Source: Fragilaria radians (lineage: Eukaryota; Bacillariophyta; Fragilariophyceae; Fragilariales; Fragilariaceae). Taken from it: a stretch of DNA of 64,000 nt. Positions 33,655-44,987 of the stretch are shown piece by piece (position 1 is the first letter of the stretch; the number at the start of each line of letters is the position of its first letter). Where the stretch lies: positions 223,122 to 287,121 of the forward strand of contig CAAAJI010000010.1 in the NCBI GenBank assembly GCA_900642245.1. The letters run 5' to 3'. Below the pieces are notes generated by a model, which did not search any database, was not told the DNA's origin, and was given only the letters and a program-made list of their open reading frames with translations. The position numbers and the translations under genes were made by a program.

Positions 33655-34542
33655 TCTACACTAAAGTTACTAAAAAAGTTTCACATCCGATCTGGCCGGT
33701 GCTACCCCTTAACCCTTGTGACATTTTGTTAGTACAGTAATACTCGAGAAAGTGATCGAGTACGAGTACAGAGGAGAGACTAAAATCAATAGGGATGTAG
33801 CTAATTCAAACGGTACCTGAGTATAGTAAAATACCTACTTTTTTCCAGAATTATAAACTAGAATGTTGTCAACACTTTCAGTTGTAAACTTTAGAATATT
33901 TAACAAAATTGCCATTCAAATTCTACTGAAATGTGGATAGATCTAATTGCAATTTTAATCTGCAACTAAATGAAATTCCTTCAAAACGGTGAAGAAAGTA
34001 ACACTATTCCTTTAAATTGAGGAAACAGATCTTTTGTGCTTCTTAATCTGAATTCTAATTATAGCTGGTTTAAAAGGCACTAATCATATGGATCAATGAT
34101 ATTGTTTTATGTTTGGGATGATTCTTATTGTATTAATCCTTCATATATCTCATTTTTTAAACTGTCAAACAAGTACAGAATACATTTTATAAAGTTATAA
34201 AAACAACAGTATTTACTTTCCGCCAACAGCTTTATTTTGACTTTTTCACCAACAATCTTTGACGTCCCAATAACAGCAGCACCAATGACTTCTACAACAA
34301 TAGCGCAATAAAAAGCTAAAAATATGTCTTTAAACAATAGCTTTAATAGGGGGGGAAAGAAAATTACTACCTTTACACCTTCATAATGCCAATGCTAAAT
34401 CAATGGTATAATTTACTTTAAACTTTGTGATGTTGAATGTAGCTGCAGATTCCAATGACATGTTAGGTCAAGTATTAAAACTTAAATATTGTGTCATGCA
34501 AAATACTTAACTCTGCGGAGCAAAGCAAGCACTAACTACTAG
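33655..34542 (+). mobile_element. Probable non-autonomous Helitron, copy 2 (888 bp)
   Basis: Homologous to 24818-25799. It starts TCTACACTAAAGTTACTAAA and ends ACTAACTACTAG, again preceded by A and followed by T. Compared with copy 1 it lacks about 95 bp, mainly close to the 3' end, before the shared CTCTGCGGAG stem. It has many substitutions. Both copies are in the same orientation and carry no long frame. Confidence 0.7.
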
Positions 34543-36699
34543 TCACTATACTAATTAATTATTAAATCAGAGTGGGAATAAAAGAATTTTTACCCCAATG
34601 CCAAAGTAGGTCGACTCATGATAATAAGCAGTAGGGTTAGTCTGTTGCTGAGAGAAATTGAGGCGCTTCTAAATCTTTTAAGGTCTCTGTGTGTCAATTT
34701 GATAAAAAAGGATTAGTATTTATCAGATAAGGTTGTGTTATATAGGAAAACAAGAAGTTCCGCATTAGCGACAAATAAACATTGACAAAAGCTTTAGCTT
34801 TTCTCTGTGCTCATGTTTCATGAACAAATGTATTCATTTAGTGTTAGGCATTGGTAGTTCAGAGAGATTTGCTCACTTTTACAGGATCGTGAAATCATCT
34901 CTCTCTATGATCAACTCCCTACCCAAATCTTCCAATTCAATAAAGCTTGTTGGATCAATATAAACCCCTTGTTTAATTTTGAAAATTCTTAAAAGGCTCT
35001 GTAATGTGTCTAGGCGTCAATTCCTTTAATAACGGCTTCATCTGACTTAGTGTCTGATAATTCTTGCCAAGAAAATTGAGGTAGCCTTTGATATATTCTT
35101 TTCCCCATAACTCTATTAAGCCAAATCGAATCTGTTTATTTAAGAAGTTGCTTGCTCTTTAAGTTGAATACATCATTGGCATCATTTGTGAATATCTGAC
35201 AAATAAAACGAAGGATTCTCTCTCATTTGATTTTCCTTGGATGTGTCTTTCGCTTTTAACAATACACATATCTAACATAGCTTTTAGATTGGTGAAACCC
35301 TTGAACTGTTGTTTTTCCTTGTTGACGATTTTGTTTACGTAAAAGGTTGCTGGAGACACTCTTTTCAAAGCCTAAATTAATTTAAAATTGTTAGTGCCTG
35401 AGCCATTTAACAAAGCTTGAATTCTTCCAGAAAATATCTGGAACCTCCTTTCCACATATGACGTTTCTCCGTGGAGTGCCAAGATTTTGTCGTATATAAG
35501 CCTTCTCAAATACAAAATTTTCTTCAGCGTTATCCAATCTTAGGAACTTATCAACCTGACTAAGATCCTTCAAATCAACAATTAATTTACCAGGCTTACC
35601 CATTACATCACACTTATGAATTAAAAAATAGCTCCAACAGGAACTTAAGTGGGCATTAACAAGCAACGCCCAAAACCTCAAACCTCCATAACTTTCCAGT
35701 CATTCTGACGGTGGCTTCGTCACCTTGGCCCAAGATCTTACTGAGATTGGTGATACTAATTTATTCTTCCAATTTGTTTCATTCATTTGAACAGCTGTTG
35801 TTGCCTCCGAATACTGGTAAGCACTTAATCACCAACATAAATTTCTTTTTCGTCTTTACGATTCTGTCAAAGTGCCGAGTTTGCCCTATCATCAATAGAG
35901 GCAGATAAATTATGCTCTATTTTTAGCATAATTCTTAATCTTTATTTAGATCTTGTAGCCCTTGCATCTTTAACTCTTGTGAAGAGTTGGAGTGTATCGT
36001 GATTCATATAATTTGAATCATAGCAATTTCCTCCCAGCTGATTATGGCTGTCCTGGAAAGTATTACACATACTTTCCATTTACAAACAAGATTTAGTCAT
36101 CACAATTTATATAATGAAAATCAAATTTACTACCTGACATAACATCTATATAGACTGAATAGTGATCATAATCTTTAAAGTTAGGTATTATCAACTTGAT
36201 TTATACTTAAAGGCATGTCAAGTATTATCTTTTATGCTGCATACACTTGATAAAAATAAGATCCTTGGTGAATCTGAATGAGCCAAAAATGGGATTTGAA
36301 GTTGAAAAACTATTGTTGATGAGGTTGAAACACTTAAAAACAGATTATTGATAGATTTCAAATAGCACGATTGTAATCTAAATTTAACGAGATACAATAA
36401 GTTTCTTCCACAAAACTTAATGGGTATTTGTACTAACAGTCTGAATGCAACAAATTGACTTCAAATTTTATCTCTCGCTCTTTCTATTCTTCACCGACAA
36501 AATCTCTTTCATCTGATAAAGCAATCGAACACGAGGTGTATCCGGTACCCTTCCTTTGATTGTCTAAATCACTCGAATATACCCGAAACCTCTTCTTATT
36601 AAAAGTCTTGCAATTCAAATTCTTGTCAGACCTTACAAAACTATCTCTACAAAGACACTTTTGATCTGTTCACAGAAAAGGTGATGTTTTATGTCAAAG

Positions 36700-36920
36700 T
36701 ACTTCGTTCTGTTCCCTGCAATTGTGAATCTGAACCACTTTTGACTCCCTTCCTCAAACTTCTTGTGTCACTACCTTGCGTCCTTCACCAATCCATATGG
36801 ATTGGTGCAACATCCATGCTTTTTCTTCAGCTCTTTCAGTACAGTAGATTTCTGTACACCCTTTTGGAACCTTCATGCAGATTTCCTCCGCATTTACCCC
36901 ATGATTCAACTTCTAGTTTT
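36700..36920 (-). pseudogene. Ty1/copia reverse-transcriptase relic
   Basis: The minus strand shows a worn copia RT block. One frame reads VNAEEICMKVPKGC (compare EEIYMxxPxGF). It then reads RAEEKAWMLHQSI, and a neighbouring frame continues NPYGLVKDAR (compare SIYGLVQAAR). Frameshifts and stops interrupt it. It is a dead fragment; the flanks probably hold more of the same element in unrecognisable form. Confidence 0.6.
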
Positions 36921-37292
36921 AATATAGTCTTAATAATTCTGTTTAACATCTCACTTGTATGCATACCTTCTAAAGTTTACAACAATATCTAAAGGGCATT
37001 CCATTACTTCAACACCTTCGGAAAGAGTCTTTTCAGATATTTGTACTGACCTTCTCGGCAAAAAGGATTTTTGTCGAGATCAACTAAGCATCATCTCTAA
37101 ATTTGCCAGGCAAAAACAAATTCTTGTCAAAAACATCCTTCGGGAAGTTTCCGGCGAAGGCCAGATCGTACTTGAAATACTAGTAGTGGAAGTAGAGAGT
37201 ATCTTTACGCTAAGTTATTTGATTGTTGATTTGGTCCATATGAGAAAGATTTTTTACTCAGGTGCAACGCAAAAGATAGCACTCTTTCCAAT

Positions 37293-38963
37293 ATGCCATC
37301 CAATGAGACTAGTCCTTTATTCCATCAACAACGTCCAAGCTTTGAACAGCGCGAAGATTCTCGTAAAAAGTTTATATTTCATTTCGTGAGTGTAATAAGC
37401 GTCACAATTCTCATCTTTTGTATCACAAAGACAACGAATGTCCGATCCTCGATGATAAACAGTTCTACGTATAGTGTCTCTCGACTAGGAAATGCAGTTG
37501 CGGAAAAGCGTATGAAAATGCGTCATCATCATCTTGCCAATCCTCCATCGCCTGAAATACGATGTGAATGGGTAATTGATCAATTTGCAGAGAAAGATGG
37601 ACCCGATCCCAATGCGACTCTCTTGAAGGACACTTATTTGGCACAAAGTGTCGATTTCAATGTGTTTTATCGAGCCACTGCTCATATCTTTTGGAAAGAT
37701 TTTAGTAATGCATGGGGAAATCTACCTCGTCTGCTTTTAGACCAAGAGATTGAGCTTCCGGGCAAAATACCTCTTACTTTCAAATCAACCTGGACTTGGG
37801 TTACTGGAGATCAACACCTGTCGAACTTTGGAGCCTGGAAGAATCGTAATGGCGAAGTCGTATTTGGAGTGAATGACTTTGATGAGGCAGCAATCTATGA
37901 TTTTCACATCGACGTACTTCGCATTGCTGTTTCGATTTGCAATCATGCCCTTACGAATAAATTTACCAGCGACGACACCAGTGACGTCTTAAGGACTTTT
38001 ACTCACTCTTACGTAGACTCTGTCTTGGAGTATATTGGTAATGAGAAGGAACTACTGTTCGAGCTAACGCCGAAAACTTCGTACGGGAAATTACAACAGT
38101 TTCTGAAGAAAGTACAAAAAAGTAATTCTGCCTCCAAGCAACTAAAGAAGTTTACCGATATAAATGAAACAACAGGTCTTCGCTATTTTATTAAGGGTAA
38201 AATTGGCAGCCCTCACAATTATACTCACTTGGTTGCGCTCCCATCAGTATTGGAGGATAAAATCCGAGCTGAGTTCACCTCCACTCGCTATGGTGCTTCC
38301 ATGATGAAACTGGGGTGGAATGTTCATCAATGGGATGATGACTACTTCACAGTACTTGACGTTGCAGGACGGGTTGGTTCTGGTATTGGATCGTATGGCG
38401 TGTCTAGATTCTACGTGCTTTTAAAAGGCAGGGATGGCCTCTTAGATGCTGACAACGATGGAACAGCTGTCATTCTGGATGTCAAGTACGAACCAAAATC
38501 TGCCGTTTGGCGCATCCTTAGTACCAATGACGCCGCGTGGTACAATGTCATGTTTTCCAATCCGGCACAACAGGCCGCGGAAGGTCAACGCCATCTTACG
38601 TCCTATACAGATCCCTTCACGGGATGGATCTTGATCCCAGATGACCAGGGGATTCTTCTACCCTATAGTGTCCGACAGCGATCTCCTTGGAAAACTAGCT
38701 TTGATCTCAATTCCCTCACAGATTTGAGGGATTATTTAGACTTTGTTGCCCAGGTAGCTCAAGCAACTGCCACATCTCATGTCAGAGGCTCAGTGGCGAA
38801 GGCTCCAGCGCAATTTAAGCACGTAATTGAATCTATCATGTCAGATAAGTCGATTCGAAATGAATGGAGTTATGTAGTTGAGCGCATTGCCAAAGCGTAC
38901 CATCAACAGGTAATACTAGACTTCAATTGTTTCAAGGACTTTGTGGAAACAAAGTATTCCTAA
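37293..38963 (+). CDS. DUF2252-family protein with N-terminal membrane anchor
   Basis: A 556-residue single-exon protein. A hydrophobic segment at about 28-47 (FIFHFVSVISVTILIFCITK) follows a short basic N-terminus, suggesting a signal anchor. The body matches DUF2252: FNVFYRATAHIFWKDF, then TWVTGDQHLSNFGAWKNRNG, then VFGVNDFDEAAIYDFHIDVLR, and a late YAAxxxxDF-like segment. GDxHxxN and NDFDE resemble the catalytic and metal-binding loops of aminoglycoside-kinase-like folds, so an ATP-dependent kinase is possible but unproven. The family is mainly bacterial with scattered eukaryotic members. A membrane anchor is not typical of the bacterial proteins and implies luminal or surface placement here. 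Confidence 0.82.
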   Translation: MPSNETSPLFHQQRPSFEQREDSRKKFIFHFVSVISVTILIFCITKTTNVRSSMINSSTYSVSRLGNAVAEKRMKMRHHHLANPPSPEIRCEWVIDQFAEKDGPDPNATLLKDTYLAQSVDFNVFYRATAHIFWKDFSNAWGNLPRLLLDQEIELPGKIPLTFKSTWTWVTGDQHLSNFGAWKNRNGEVVFGVNDFDEAAIYDFHIDVLRIAVSICNHALTNKFTSDDTSDVLRTFTHSYVDSVLEYIGNEKELLFELTPKTSYGKLQQFLKKVQKSNSASKQLKKFTDINETTGLRYFIKGKIGSPHNYTHLVALPSVLEDKIRAEFTSTRYGASMMKLGWNVHQWDDDYFTVLDVAGRVGSGIGSYGVSRFYVLLKGRDGLLDADNDGTAVILDVKYEPKSAVWRILSTNDAAWYNVMFSNPAQQAAEGQRHLTSYTDPFTGWILIPDDQGILLPYSVRQRSPWKTSFDLNSLTDLRDYLDFVAQVAQATATSHVRGSVAKAPAQFKHVIESIMSDKSIRNEWSYVVERIAKAYHQQVILDFNCFKDFVETKYS

Positions 38964-39194
38964 AAATATGCAGCTAAAGAAAATAAAATCTTGAATTGAG
39001 TTAAATACTTTACAAATCCAAAGAAAGCTTAACCTGATTTTCTTCTGATATTTTCTTCTGTTCCTAGTATGGAGGGTTTTGCAAGAAGATACGTGACATG
39101 GGGATAACCCCCTTGACTTCGGGATTACAAGGGAAATCGCAAATAGAAGCATGGAACACTCGAAGATTTTTCCATTTTCCACTTGAACTTGAAT

Positions 39195-40265
39195 TTACTT
39201 GCCTGCATACGATACTCCGTTCCATTCTTGGATAACATCTTGTACTTCGGAAAGACTAGAAAGGGTATGATGTGCAGTGACAGATCCACGGGGACCATTT
39301 AGATTGAATCGGATGCGACAGGAAATCATTCCTAATTCCTTAGCACGTCTCAAGTAGGCATCACGATTTGAAACCACCATACACGCTTGAGGTTCCATCG
39401 CAACTTGTTGCAATAAGGAATCCAAGTAATCGGATTCATTTGTTCCTTCCCGAATTACTGTATGGAACTGTATTTGAGGTGGCATTTGTTGAAGAAAATT
39501 GTTCCGGTCGTCATCGATCTGTGTACACGATGGGAGGAGTGCCAAATTAAGACTGCGTGAGGTAATGTATTGTAAGACGGATGCCGTTCCATTCCGAGCT
39601 ATCCAACTATTGGATGGAGGACGATTAATTTCTTGGCGGATAGCGATGGCACGTGCAGCGTTATGTGCCACACCATCACCTTTGAGTGAGGAACGTTCAG
39701 CCTTGGCAAGATCCAAAGCAGCTACACTATCTCCGTGGACACGAGTTCGTAATCGAGCTGCGTACTTATCACGAATATCAGTGAGAGGTATATTTGAGAT
39801 TGGAGTCTTTTCAGTTGGGTGGATAGGTGGAGATGGTGCGGCTAACAACGTGGCCATATTGTCTTTATCAACATGTTTCGACCCGATAAAACCTCCCAAC
39901 TGCACTTTCACTAAATTTGCAATTTCTTGTATTCGGCTGACATCAGGAGTAATTGGCTTGTTCGAGATTTCTTGTTTAGCTTGAGTAAAATTCCTTTCGT
40001 GTTGGGAGAAGTTTTCCTCACTGCCATCTTCTCCTTTTGCTAAGATTTGGAAATCAAATGCTACACATCTAAGGCGGCAATTTTTCGAAAAGTCTATTCG
40101 AAGTGAGTTAGGAGAAGTTGAAGAAGGCATACCACCTAAATCCAGCATACGGCTGATACTTTGTGATGATATCCGAGTTACTCTCATTTTGCAATTTTGT
40201 TGCTGAGTATCTGAAAATATGACGAGTAGTACTAATGCTAATGAAAAAAACATGACAGTTACCAT
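39195..40265 (-). CDS. Secretory-type protein of unknown function with HAD-like C-terminal segment
   Basis: 356 residues from the first ATG; the frame extends to a TTG at 40292, which is less likely as a start. The N-terminus MVTVMFFSLALVLLVIFSDT is a good signal peptide or anchor. The middle is polar and low in recognisable motifs. The C-terminal third has a MVVSNRDAYLRRAKELGMIS segment that resembles motif III/IV regions of HAD hydrolases, but I see no DxDx(T/V) nucleophile motif, so a phosphatase function is not claimed. The gene is divergent from the pantetheine-phosphate adenylyltransferase gene with 130 bp between start codons. Confidence 0.7.
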   Translation of the reverse strand: MVTVMFFSLALVLLVIFSDTQQQNCKMRVTRISSQSISRMLDLGGMPSSTSPNSLRIDFSKNCRLRCVAFDFQILAKGEDGSEENFSQHERNFTQAKQEISNKPITPDVSRIQEIANLVKVQLGGFIGSKHVDKDNMATLLAAPSPPIHPTEKTPISNIPLTDIRDKYAARLRTRVHGDSVAALDLAKAERSSLKGDGVAHNAARAIAIRQEINRPPSNSWIARNGTASVLQYITSRSLNLALLPSCTQIDDDRNNFLQQMPPQIQFHTVIREGTNESDYLDSLLQQVAMEPQACMVVSNRDAYLRRAKELGMISCRIRFNLNGPRGSVTAHHTLSSLSEVQDVIQEWNGVSYAGK

Positions 40266-40395
40266 GGAGAACTTGTTACTGACACTACCCAAAAGGTAGA
40301 GTATATAGTCTATTATTATTTTAGTGAGTGAAACGTCGACAAACCTCTCTAGATATCACATTAACATCTTCGTTTCCGACTACGATTGAACGTCC
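40266..40395. promoter_or_regulatory. Compact bidirectional promoter region
   Basis: Only 130 bp separate the ATGs of two divergent genes (39195-40265 minus, 40396-41820 plus), so both promoters and 5' UTRs must fit here. There is an AT-rich stretch around 40300-40325 (AGAGTATATAGTCTATTATT). I see no defined factor site. Confidence 0.45.
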
Positions 40396-41820
40396 ATGAC
40401 TGTTATTGGTATTTTTCGACTTACTGCTTTCATTTTCCTTCAGTGCATTCCAAAAATTAGTGGCTTCCTAGTTTCCAAGCCATATAGTATCTACAAGATT
40501 TCTCACGCGATAGATATCCATACTCGACAATTCAAATTAGAGCATTTCAAGAGATCAAATGTTGTAAGGCCATGGATGTTATCTAGTTGCTATTCCTCAA
40601 CGTCAACCTCATTGGCTGGGACAAAAAGGATTTTTAACCACGGACTTGCAATTCTTCGCATGCCATCGTCATCAGCTGACAGAATTGCAAACGAAGCTAT
40701 TTTGGAAACTGCGTTACAACACACAAACACTCTGAGTGTAGTATTGAGATCGAAAGACGAGAGCCCTTCGCTTCCTGCATTACGACGCTACGTTGGAGAA
40801 GTATATTCCATGTTATGGGATTGTACCATTAATGGAAAAGGGTTACTCATCGAAGAGAACTCGATAAACTCAACAGGATTACCTAATGTTGTTGTTTATG
40901 CACCTAACTTGCCCAATGCAGCTCCAGAAAGTTGGATCTGTCATCGTAGCGATTTGGATATGGTGTGTTCACATGACAGCCTTTGTGGTTGGTTCTCGCC
41001 AGCAGCATCCGGTCGGGGGAAGATATTTGCACAAGAAATGGGACGTGGATGGGGTGGACTTGATGATCATGTCGCTGCTCTTAACGAAGATCGGAAACGA
41101 AAAAAACTTCCGCCAGTACATGCTCTCCATGTGAATCCATGGCCAAAGGGCGCTTGTGAGCACTTCCAATCAGAACATCCTGTCACTTTTCTTGATGATG
41201 ATATCCTTACTCGCACGCAAGGAGGGATGGAAGAAATTGATGAACAAGGAGAAGAAGATTACGTGAATATGAACAATGCCGACGTTGTCAGCGCTCCAAC
41301 ATCTGCTGGCTTATTGCTCGGGGGAGCACGCATCGATTCACAATCGTTGTATCCAAATGTTTGCGTCGGAGGCACATTCGATGGGATGCATTATGGGCAT
41401 AGGAAATTGCTCACTTTGGCAGTATCTTCAGTCTTGCCGCAGACTGGTCGCCTTTTGGTTGGAATTACCGTTGACGAAATGCTGCAGAACAAGCAATTGG
41501 CACACTTAATCCCACCATTAGAAGAACGTTTAGCCGGAGTCCGAGATTTTCTCTATCGCTTAGCACCTGGTATGAAGAATCGTATTCAAATCGTACCCAT
41601 TCGTGATGCTTACGGACCACCTGGGTCGAAAGAAGAGGCCGATCAATTCGATGCCTTGGTTCTTAGTCATGAAACATTAGAGAATGGATATTTACTCAAT
41701 CAACACCGAATCCATAATCTCGGATTAAAGCCTTTAGTCCTACTTTGTACTCGACGAACCGAAGCCTATGGCATGAGCAGTACAGCCTTACGAAAACGAA
41801 GAACTTCCAAAAGTCGATAG
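40396..41820 (+). CDS. Pantetheine-phosphate adenylyltransferase (eukaryotic type), monofunctional
   Basis: A 474-residue single-exon protein. The C-terminal 150 residues are a nucleotidyltransferase: CVGGTFDGMHYGHRKLLTLA (HxGH at 332-335), LLVGITVDEMLQNKQLAHLI, PPLEERLAGVRDFL and the terminal YGMSSTALRKRR (SSTxxR). This is the PPAT of CoA synthesis, converting 4'-phosphopantetheine and ATP to dephospho-CoA. Animal COASY has a dephospho-CoA kinase after it; here the protein ends directly, so it is monofunctional. About 300 N-terminal residues are unlike known domains (HRSDLDMVCSHDSLCGWFSP; LPPVHALHVNPWPKGACEHF). They begin with a hydrophobic leader, MTVIGIFRLTAFIFLQCIPK then ISGFLV, that could be a secretory or plastid-type signal. 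Confidence 0.85.
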   Translation: MTVIGIFRLTAFIFLQCIPKISGFLVSKPYSIYKISHAIDIHTRQFKLEHFKRSNVVRPWMLSSCYSSTSTSLAGTKRIFNHGLAILRMPSSSADRIANEAILETALQHTNTLSVVLRSKDESPSLPALRRYVGEVYSMLWDCTINGKGLLIEENSINSTGLPNVVVYAPNLPNAAPESWICHRSDLDMVCSHDSLCGWFSPAASGRGKIFAQEMGRGWGGLDDHVAALNEDRKRKKLPPVHALHVNPWPKGACEHFQSEHPVTFLDDDILTRTQGGMEEIDEQGEEDYVNMNNADVVSAPTSAGLLLGGARIDSQSLYPNVCVGGTFDGMHYGHRKLLTLAVSSVLPQTGRLLVGITVDEMLQNKQLAHLIPPLEERLAGVRDFLYRLAPGMKNRIQIVPIRDAYGPPGSKEEADQFDALVLSHETLENGYLLNQHRIHNLGLKPLVLLCTRRTEAYGMSSTALRKRRTSKSR

Positions 41821-42569
41821 TGCACACTTCGTAAGGTCAAAGGAAGCTAGCAAAAAATCTGAGTGTTGTTCGAAGAAGAAATATTCTAATTTCTGATCAC
41901 CTTCCTACAGTTTGCAACATCTCAAGATCGTCCTGAACTTTGGACTCAGTAAATACTTATATTAACATTATTTTATTGATTAACTAATGATATTGCCGTT
42001 AGATAATAATTGATTCTGAAGTAGAAGAATTGTTATTCTGACGAATCAAAAAGCTTTTCGCTGTTTCAACAATTGCTTTCTCGCATTGTGTTGCAACAAC
42101 AACGATGTGCAAGTGAATGGAATTCATTCTGTTTTTCCTGTCATTTTATAAGACATTGTAACGTCATTTATGTACCATGGAGGCATATTGTAAGTGACAA
42201 TGAAACACTCAAGAGTTGTATGTTTTGGACTAAATACCAACTTCTTGATATATTCATCAGGTTATAACAGAAAGAAATTCATAATGACGCTGTTGATCAA
42301 TAGGGAAAATATTTGCTGAATTTTAATTTCAAATCAATAAATGTAGAATTCGAAGGCTATTGTTGCTCACTTCATTATGAATGGCAAGATCTGCAGCATG
42401 TAAAGACAATGATAGAGTTGGATCAATATGCCCTTAATGCTGAATAATGCTACCAAATATTAATGACTTGAAAGCAAAGCAAAGCGAATCAATATGATAT
42501 TTTGTTCTCTGACTCCATTCAGGTATACGTAATATATTAGATATGTCACAAATCAGAGTTTGCACAGGA
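41821..42569. other. Spacer between convergent genes
   Basis: 3' flanks of the PPAT gene and of the zinc-finger/PHD gene. AT-rich, with no frame of interest. Confidence 0.5.
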
Positions 42570-44987
42570 TTATAATCCCAACTGCAAACGTCGTAGATTA
42601 TTAACTTTTGACACCTCCAACATTTGATGAAGAGTTTTTCGTGCGTCACCGAGGAGTTCGATCAACTCGCTCAATTCTTTACCGACTGCAGCAGCGGCGT
42701 GATAATCATTCTCAAGATTCATATCGCCGCAATGCTCTTCAGATACAGCTCTCTCAGCAGCTTTTTTTCTCGCCTTTTCGAGGACGCTCTCTTTCTTTTG
42801 TTGCCTTCTTCTCTCTGCTCTGCTTCTTCGCGACATAACTTTTCTTGCACAACAGTGACACATAAAGCCTTCGTCTGCTTCGGGCTCCTTTATAATAATC
42901 TTTGTTAAAATACAGGTTAAGTGTACAGCGTTGGAACAAAAATCGCATAAATAAAGTTCTCCACCTTCTCTACAAATAAGGCACTCATCAGGATAATCCC
43001 CATTGTAACGCTGTATTGAAGGATATCTACCACTTTTAACCTCGTCGATCAAAACTTGGATGTCCACAATGGGGATAGGGGGGACTGGATGAGGATTTAC
43101 AACTGGTGGTTGGCTTGATTCATTATTGAGAAGATTCGCTCCGTCGGCTTCAAGCTCCTGTTCAGCATTCCGCTTTTTTCTTCTCTTTGCAGAAGGAGGT
43201 TCCTCATTTATGCCGTCAGACGATTGTGAAGTCACCTTTGGTTTCCTGAACCCCAAAGATTTGAAAACAGACTTGTACATCGCACTCCTGATTTCTTCCA
43301 ATGCTTTCTTACGAATTTTTTCTCTTAAGTTATTCAAAGTATTATCCAGTTCTCTTACGCGTAATTCAATATTGGCTGAATCGCCTTTTTCCATAACATT
43401 TGGCGCCTTCACAACTGCAGGTAGCGAAAATCCCAGACATTGCCAAACTTGGGGATAGATCGACCGATCCGCTTCCCGTCTTTTTTGAAGCCTGTGATGA
43501 CGGGCAGTGTTTCGACTTAAATGGCGATCCAATCGAGCTTGAGCTGCTTCAATCACATCCTGACGCTGAGTTGCATGACTTTGCGCCTTCTTTGTACAGA
43601 CAATTTCCTGCAAATGATATCCAAATCCATCTCTAGATGTAAACTTGACTCCACAGTCAGGGCAAACATAAACTTCTGCGGTCTTGTTGTAAACCTTTGC
43701 GAGATCTGAACGACGAAGATACAGAGTGATTCTTTCGCTACAGTGGAATGACAGCTTCGAATTCACTGATGGCCTATCAAGAGAAAAGAAATGATTTCTC
43801 TCGTCAGGAATAAGCTTACAAACAACTATACGATCGGGGAAAGCATCTGGAGCTAGAACAGGATTTTGCTGAATGCGAGGTTCATACGTAGGAGGTTTCT
43901 CATAAGCAGAGGGACATTCATTAGTACCGAAATAGGCTTTCCAAACTGTTGGACCGCGGACATCCCTGAGATCATAAGCACGGCGCAATCGATTTCGACG
44001 TAAGCGATGATAGTATGCAATGTCGAGGTATTGCCTGCGCCGATAAGCCATAATTTTATCCTTATAGTTGCAGTAGGTCTTGAATTTAGCTTTGAAATCT
44101 TGGGGATAAACATATTTTGGAGTCTCGCGGTTATCAGTCATAACTTCGACGATGCCAAATTTAGTTATATATTGTGACCCTGATTTCAGTGTGGGGAAAG
44201 CAGACTTATTGGGAAGGGCTGCAACTGGATTATCAGAACAAACACTATTATCTGTGTATAATCTAAGTGGGTCGATTGCATAAAAATGTGTTTCCAAGTC
44301 TTTAACTTACTGACATGATATTCCTTTCCAAGAGAGCTTGTAAATACCTTATTACATTTGGGACATGTGCGATCCTTTTCCTGACCACGGAAACGAGATT
44401 TTGCTTTTCTCTTGACACCAGAGGAAGGTTTAGGCGAAGAAACCTTTTTCATTGATTCGGGTAAATCATCTTTGCGGCAAACGTAATTATCTGATTCGAA
44501 AAATTGGATTAGAGGATTTAATCTGCTTGCACAGATAATAGCTTTTTCCAAGAGGCTTACCAATATGATACTTTAATGCGGTTATACTTGCGACCACCTT
44601 CTGGCAGTGTGGACAAGATAGATGACTATCTGAGATTCGTTCCCTCTCTGTATTTGTTTCTACGCGTTTGAACTTTTTTCTATTTGATTGCTTCCGGAGT
44701 TTTCGTTTCTTTGCTTTCACATCTTTTTCCAAATGATCATCATCACTAGATAAATCTGATTTCTTAGAAAACGAACAGTCACTATCGGCCTCTCTTGATA
44801 TGACAACACCTTGTCCCTTCTTGATAGAAAGCTTCATTTGCTTTAGAGGCCTTTTGGCAACTTTTTGTTTACTTATAGTTTCTTTATTTTGGTCAAGAGA
44901 TCCCCTATTCTTTAATTGACGTGTCATCGCAACGCTCACTCCCATTTCTTTTTCTTCATCTTTTGCCCTGACATTTCTTCTTCTCAA
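42570..44987 (-). CDS. Three-exon C2HC/PHD zinc-finger protein, 5' end at gap
   Basis: Exons 44561-44987 (open to the gap; first ATG at 44945), 44311-44490 and 42570-44251. The introns are 70 nt (44491-44560, GTAAGC...TCAG) and 59 nt (44252-44310, GTAAGT...ACAG). Splicing is supported because it rebuilds two fingers cut by introns at the same place. They become CPHCQKVVASITALKYHIDN followed by YVC, and CPKCNKVFTSSLGKEYHVNN followed by SVC. A third finger, CPDCGVKFTSRDGFGYHLQE then IVC, lies within exon 3. All have CxxC...HxxxxxC spacing. A PHD finger follows (CLICREGGELYLCDFCSNAV, HLTC ... CHCC), then a basic helical C-terminus. About 748 residues from the first ATG. A nuclear chromatin-reader or DNA-binding role is likely; no orthologue is assigned. 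Confidence 0.75.

Larger units (their letters stand above)
33518..37292. other. Mobile-element-rich spacer
   Basis: It contains a Helitron copy and a decayed copia RT, both listed separately, plus two minus-strand frames (35391-35681, 35159-35368) reading in the same direction as the RT relic. They include LGTPRRNVICGKEVPDIFWK but match nothing I can name. No intact gene is visible. Confidence 0.5.
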
